A DNA stretch of 64,000 nt, taken from assembly GCF_028606985.1 (NCBI RefSeq), contig NZ_CP117416.1, positions 4,651,001-4,715,000 of the forward strand. Direction: 5' to 3'. The DNA is from Paenibacillus kyungheensis. GTDB lineage: Bacteria > Bacillota > Bacilli > Paenibacillales > Paenibacillaceae. The notes below the pieces were generated by a model. That model ran no database searches and was not told where the DNA came from. It saw only the letters and a list, made by a program, of their open reading frames with translations. A program made the position numbers and the translations under genes. This document shows, one piece after another, positions 60,617 through 64,000 of this stretch (within the stretch, counting starts at the first letter, position 1; each line of letters begins with the position of its first letter).

Positions 60617-61564
60617 TTAGACTGTTAATACTTTTTCGATAGCTTCGATCACGTCGGATGTGAGTTGAATGCCAGATGCGCTTGCGTTTTGTTTGACTTG
60701 TTCAGGACGGCTGGCTCCGACTAGGGCGCTGGATACATTTTTTTGACGAAGAATCCATGCTAATGCTAGATGTGTCAACGAAATACCTGCTTCATCAGCG
60801 ATATTTTGTAATTGTCCGATCTGAGAAAGTTTTTCATCGCTGAAGCGATCGTCGTCCCATTTCAGCTTCGCAGCGCGACTATCAGCCGGGATATCGGTTT
60901 TGGATGTGTATTTACCTGTTAATAGCCCTTGAGCAAGTGGTGAATAGACCACTTGTCCGATACCGTATTTTTCACCAAGTGGAATCACTTCTTCTTCAAT
61001 ATAACGGTTGAACATATTGTAGACCGGTTGATTAACGACAATCCGATCCAGCAAGTAACGATCAGCTACACCAACAGCAGCTTGCATCTGAGCAGCTGTC
61101 CACTGACTAACACCTACATATAATACTTTGCCTTGACGTACCAGATCATCGAGTGCACGTAATGTTTCTTCGATTGGTGTCTCTGGTGAAAAGCGGTGGC
61201 AATAATAAAGATCAATATAATCATGTCCAAGACGCTTCAGACTAGCATGACATTGTTCAGTGATATGTTTGCGAGATAGCCCTTTATCGTTCGGCCCGTC
61301 TCCCATATCGCCAAATACTTTAGTCGCCAGCACATACGATTCACGGGGATAGTCTTTCAGTGTAGCACCGACTACTTTTTCCGCTTCTCCACGTTCATAG
61401 ACATTAGCTGTATCAAAAAAGTTGATTCCCAAATCATAAGCTTCGCGAATCGATTGAACCGCATTTTCCTTTTCCACATATCCTCCGTAAGTTAGCCAAC
61501 TGCCCAGACTAATTTCACTTACTTTCAGCCCACTACCACCTAATCTGCGATAATTCATTGTCAT
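60617..61564 (-). CDS. aldo/keto reductase (voltage-channel beta-subunit-like)
   Basis: A 315-residue NADPH-dependent reductase with a TIM barrel. The catalytic Asp/Tyr are in FFDTANVYERG, Lys in YVLATKVFG, and His in LYYCHRFSPETP; the NADP-binding end has LVGASRPEQVKQN. It resembles the Kv-beta/YghZ group acting on aldehydes such as methylglyoxal. ATG 61562-61564 is ten bases after AAGGAGG. A sequence with one mismatch to a CcpA cre site (TGTAAGCGTTATTA, minus strand, 61610-61597) lies 33 bases upstream, suggesting catabolite control. Monocistronic. Confidence 0.92.
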   Translation of the reverse strand: MTMNYRRLGGSGLKVSEISLGSWLTYGGYVEKENAVQSIREAYDLGINFFDTANVYERGEAEKVVGATLKDYPRESYVLATKVFGDMGDGPNDKGLSRKHITEQCHASLKRLGHDYIDLYYCHRFSPETPIEETLRALDDLVRQGKVLYVGVSQWTAAQMQAAVGVADRYLLDRIVVNQPVYNMFNRYIEEEVIPLGEKYGIGQVVYSPLAQGLLTGKYTSKTDIPADSRAAKLKWDDDRFSDEKLSQIGQLQNIADEAGISLTHLALAWILRQKNVSSALVGASRPEQVKQNASASGIQLTSDVIEAIEKVLTV

Positions 61565-61596
61565 TATAGATACGCCTCCTTGGATATGTAGCTATT

Positions 61597-61610
61597 TAAT
61601 AACGCTTACA
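61597..61610 (-). promoter_or_regulatory. cre-like site upstream of the aldo/keto reductase
   Basis: TGTAAGCGTTATTA differs at one position from TGNAANCGNTNNCA. Only a single short match, so the assignment is tentative. Confidence 0.4.
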
Positions 61611-61810
61611 AATGATTCCCTTTTTATTTTACCTCTCTACAAAGATTAAGCAAGCATCTTGAGGTTTATATAGTAACATAGACCCAAAGAAGAACTTTCA
61701 CTACACTTCTATTGATGCATCCAACTCACTACTTTGTACGTATGAGTAAATAGGGAATATACCACATTTCTACATAATGACTATTTAAGATTTTGGAGGA
61801 GGATTTTTTT

Positions 61811-62941
61811 ATGCTACAAAGACGTTTTTTTCGTATAGGTGCAGGGATTGCGCTTATACTCCTGATTGTCTACTTAGGGACATTGGTTGATTTTATTTTC
61901 ACACCGATCGCTTCCTTAATTAGCCTCACGATTGTTCCACTTTTAATTACAGCTTTTCTCTACTATCCGCTACGTCCTGTTGTGAATTATATGGAAAAGA
62001 AGAAGTTGAAACGTTCTTATTCTATTTTACTGATGTACTTGATTGTCATTATTATTCTGGCGATTTTCTCTATTATCGGTTGGCCTACATTACGTGATCA
62101 GGTGACAAGCTTTATCGAAAATGCACCTAGATTTACACAAAGTATTATTACGCAGATTCAGCTATTACAACAGAACCCAACCATTCAACAATATATTCCT
62201 GCTGAAAACAATCAAGAAATGATTGCCAAATTAACTGAGTATTTAAATACAATCTTTGATTGGTTATCAGTTCATATTTCAAGCATGTTCTCCTTTATCT
62301 CGAACTTTGTATTGGTTGTTGCTACTGTGCCTATCATGTTGTACTACTTGTTAAAAGATGACAAACGTTTATCTCCTCAATTGCTCAAACTTTTCCCTGC
62401 TGGACACAAAGAAGATGGAAAAGCGATGCTAGATGAGATGGATGATTCACTAAGTAGCTTTATTGCAGGTCGAGTATTGGTTAACTTAGCACTATGCGTA
62501 CTGCTTTATATTGGATTCTTGATTATCGATTTACCTTATTCGTTATTGCTTGTATTTTTAGCTTTCTTCCTCAACTTTATTCCTTATATCGGAGCTATTT
62601 TATCAGCGGTTCCGGTAGCGATTGTAGGCTTAATTGAATCACCTGCAATGGGAATCTGGGCGATCGTGATCGTAATTATTGCACAAATGATCCAAAACAA
62701 CTTGCTAGAGCCTATTATTTTCGGAAAACAATTGGATATCCATCCATTTACAATCGTCGTCCTGCTACTGGTCGGTGGCGATATGGGCGGTATTCTCGGC
62801 ATGTTACTTGTGATTCCATTGTATATGGTAGTGAAGATCGGAATTGTGCATATCTACGGTATGTATTTGAAAGATAAAATGAATCATAATTTTGATGATC
62901 ATCAGAACAAACCAAATAACGATTCTATTTTCAAATTATAA
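61811..62941 (+). CDS. AI-2E family transporter (TqsA/YhhT-like permease)
   Basis: A 376-residue membrane protein of the AI-2E transporter superfamily, with about eight helices, a hydrophilic middle region (about 110-160) and the conserved C-terminal stretches FLNFIPYIGAILSAVP and NNLLEPIIFGKQLDIHP. Family members include autoinducer-2 exporters and Na+/H+ antiporters, so the function is not certain. ATG 61811 follows GGAGGAGG with eight bases between; six upstream codons of the frame are not used. The C-terminus is hydrophilic and Asn/His-rich. Monocistronic, with its own terminator. Confidence 0.87.
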   Translation: MLQRRFFRIGAGIALILLIVYLGTLVDFIFTPIASLISLTIVPLLITAFLYYPLRPVVNYMEKKKLKRSYSILLMYLIVIIILAIFSIIGWPTLRDQVTSFIENAPRFTQSIITQIQLLQQNPTIQQYIPAENNQEMIAKLTEYLNTIFDWLSVHISSMFSFISNFVLVVATVPIMLYYLLKDDKRLSPQLLKLFPAGHKEDGKAMLDEMDDSLSSFIAGRVLVNLALCVLLYIGFLIIDLPYSLLLVFLAFFLNFIPYIGAILSAVPVAIVGLIESPAMGIWAIVIVIIAQMIQNNLLEPIIFGKQLDIHPFTIVVLLLVGGDMGGILGMLLVIPLYMVVKIGIVHIYGMYLKDKMNHNFDDHQNKPNNDSIFKL

Positions 62942-62958
62942 TAGTGTCTGTAACATCA

Positions 62959-62999
62959 AAAAAACGAGTTCCCTTGAGATCAGGGAGCTCGTTTTTTTT
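62959..62999 (+). terminator. terminator of the AI-2E family gene
   Basis: AAAACGAGttCCCT pairs with AGGGagCTCGTTTT, followed by TTTT. Confidence 0.92.
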
Positions 63000-63028
63000 G
63001 TATTTCCTACTATAATAAAGCGATTGTT

Positions 63029-63616
63029 TTATGCATTAAAAGCAGTAGTTACCTTCTCTTCAACCTGACGCAATACATTTTCAAGTTGAGCTTCATCTGC
63101 GTAAGGAGCACCACCAAAGATCAAATGCCCTACACTTTCAATACCTACAAATCCGAAAATACCAGTGGTAGATGTAATTTTTAGACCATCTGTCATACCC
63201 ACTTGATCGTAAATCTCGTTAGTCTGACCATGCGTATTAATAATTAATCCTTTTTTACCTGTAAGCAATTGAGCAACCCCTGTTTCTCCATATCCATAAG
63301 CAAATCCGTAAGCAAACACGCGATCTACATATCCTTTCAAAATAGCAGGCAAACCTGTCCACCAAATTGGATAAACAAACGTTATCGCTTCAGCCGCTGT
63401 AATGTATTCTTGCTCAGCTTTGATATCTGCTGGTGTATTGCCAGCTTTCATTGCTTCTGTATCTGCTTCTGTAAGTACAGGTTGAAAATTCAAGGCATAG
63501 AGGTCACGAACAACAACTTCATGTCCTTGAGATTCTAAAGTCTGTACCATTCTTTTCAAAATAGCTTGATTGGTTCCTTCTTGATGCGGATGAGCAAATA
63601 CGATTAGATGTTTCAT
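63029..63616 (-). CDS. flavodoxin-fold NAD(P)H dehydrogenase (quinone), KefF/YheR-like
   Basis: A 195-residue FMN-dependent quinone reductase. The N-terminal strand and loop LIVFAHPHQEGTNQAIL bind the flavin phosphate; FVYPIWWTGLPAILKGYVDRVFAYGFAY (here split between residues about 80-107) is the signature of the family. ATG 63614-63616 is about eleven bases after GAGGAG; earlier ATG codons in the frame lie in or next to that site. It is downstream of a MarR-family gene on the same strand, with an ATAGATATCTAT palindrome between, a common layout for quinone- or electrophile-responsive units. Confidence 0.9.
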   Translation of the reverse strand: MKHLIVFAHPHQEGTNQAILKRMVQTLESQGHEVVVRDLYALNFQPVLTEADTEAMKAGNTPADIKAEQEYITAAEAITFVYPIWWTGLPAILKGYVDRVFAYGFAYGYGETGVAQLLTGKKGLIINTHGQTNEIYDQVGMTDGLKITSTTGIFGFVGIESVGHLIFGGAPYADEAQLENVLRQVEEKVTTAFNA

Positions 63617-63638
63617 GAATAACATTCTCCTCATTTAG

Positions 63639-63650
63639 ATAGATATCTAT
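63639..63650. promoter_or_regulatory. palindrome between marR and the quinone reductase gene
   Basis: ATAGATATCTAT is a perfect 12-bp palindrome just upstream of the reductase ribosome binding site, a candidate MarR operator. Confidence 0.45.
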
Positions 63651-63680
63651 ATATTTTTATAAAAAAAGGCTCTCACTCAC

Positions 63681-64000
63681 TCAAAGCCCGGAATACACAC
63701 GTTCTAACAAATACTCAAATTGCTCTTGTTCCTGTTCATTCAGATGACCATAGACTTTTTGATTCACAGCTTCAGACACTTGATTAAAGATCGGCTCTAA
63801 CTCCCAACCTTTATCGGTTAAATGAATCATTGTGATCCGCTGATCGACTTCGTCTTTGCTCCGCTTAACATAACCAAGCTTCTCTAATTTGTTAACTAAT
63901 ACTGTAACCGTTGGTTGGGTACGATGTACTTTTTGTGCTAACGTATTAACAGATAATCCACATTTTTCACTATACAAAAAGCAAAGAATGTCTCCATGAG
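63681..64000 (-). CDS. MarR-family transcriptional regulator (5' end outside window)
   Basis: The frame continues to the window edge without a start, so the N-terminal part is missing. The visible 105 codons contain the winged helix: GDILCFLYSEKCGLSVNTLA, the recognition helix QPTVTVLVNKLEKLGYVKR, the wing with DQRITMIHLTDKG, and a C-terminal dimerisation helix ending ERVYSGL. A TTG at 63977 is not a plausible start because the fold begins further upstream. It probably controls the quinone reductase gene that follows 64 bases downstream, and itself. A Cys (FLYSEKCG) near the helix could be redox sensing. Confidence 0.85.
   Translation of the reverse strand, partial: HGDILCFLYSEKCGLSVNTLAQKVHRTQPTVTVLVNKLEKLGYVKRSKDEVDQRITMIHLTDKGWELEPIFNQVSEAVNQKVYGHLNEQEQEQFEYLLERVYSGL

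Overview
The window looks like a stretch of Paenibacillus chromosome, or that of a close relative. The signs are moderate-to-low GC, Gram-positive ribosome binding sites (AGGAGG/AAAGGAG) with many TTG and GTG starts, exported proteins with the copper-amine-oxidase-like domain that is common in Paenibacillus, and a glutaminyl-tRNA synthetase, which most Bacillales lack. I see no rRNA or tRNA gene, insertion sequence, prophage or CRISPR array. The gene set mixes housekeeping, stress and accessory functions, mostly in units of one to three genes closed by clear intrinsic terminators. A MarR-family gene runs off the right edge, and the last codons of a gene lie at the left edge.

Layout. 0-7.5 kb: SMR efflux subunit, PfkB sugar kinase, a small TTG-start gene, TorD-like chaperone, mobA, an MFS permease, glnS, a DUF2164 protein and a YdaF-like acetyltransferase. 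7.5-12 kb: a three-gene unit of an Hpt-REC-degenerate GGDEF-REC regulator, a membrane-anchored HEAT protein and a processive GT2 synthase. 12-21.5 kb: exported and GNAT proteins, an MFS pump, a SigJ-type sigma factor with an AhpD-like partner, a tandem-repeat exported protein, and two convergent paralogous soluble histidine kinases. 21.5-25.2 kb: FNT channel, water-forming NADH oxidase and pdxH. 25.2-29.6 kb: a Fur-controlled siderophore permease operon without a binding protein, then glutaminase. 29.7-39 kb: heterodimeric ABC exporter, a YdcZ/YeiL/YdcZ unit, a DEAD-box helicase and a SulP transporter. 39-50.4 kb: a 1243-residue exported protein coupled to a copper-amine-oxidase-like protein, phasin-like and UbiB-like pair, ThuA-like, epimerase, TerD-like and pirin genes. 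50.5-57 kb: chemoreceptor, a BlaI/M56/DoxX module, and two exported paralogs flanking a small membrane protein. 57-64 kb: catalase, an atypical response regulator, a Fur-family regulator, a structured repeat region, aldo/keto reductase, AI-2E permease, quinone reductase and marR.

Regulatory logic visible in the DNA. (1) TTGTGA-N6-TCACAA (Rex/FNR-like) boxes lie upstream of torD-like, fnt and nox. One of them fills the spacer of a good nox promoter, so repression by Rex in response to NADH is the simplest reading. (2) A perfect Fur box fills the spacer of the siderophore-permease promoter. A second perfect box lies inside the coding region of the atypical regulator next to catalase, and a near-perfect one lies upstream of the Fur-family gene. 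(3) Two nearly identical 21-bp dyads precede blaI and doxX, which suggests that a sensor-less BlaR/BlaI pair controls a DoxX membrane protein instead of a beta-lactamase. (4) A perfect 12-bp palindrome lies about 44 bp upstream of the likely start of the YdcZ/YeiL/YdcZ transcript.

The best candidates for something undescribed are the BlaI-M56-DoxX module, the degenerate-GGDEF/HEAT/GT2 operon, the coupled giant exported protein with its copper-amine-oxidase-like partner, the paralogous FPIPDDAVI-domain proteins, and the Fur-family/atypical regulator/catalase cluster with its intragenic Fur box.
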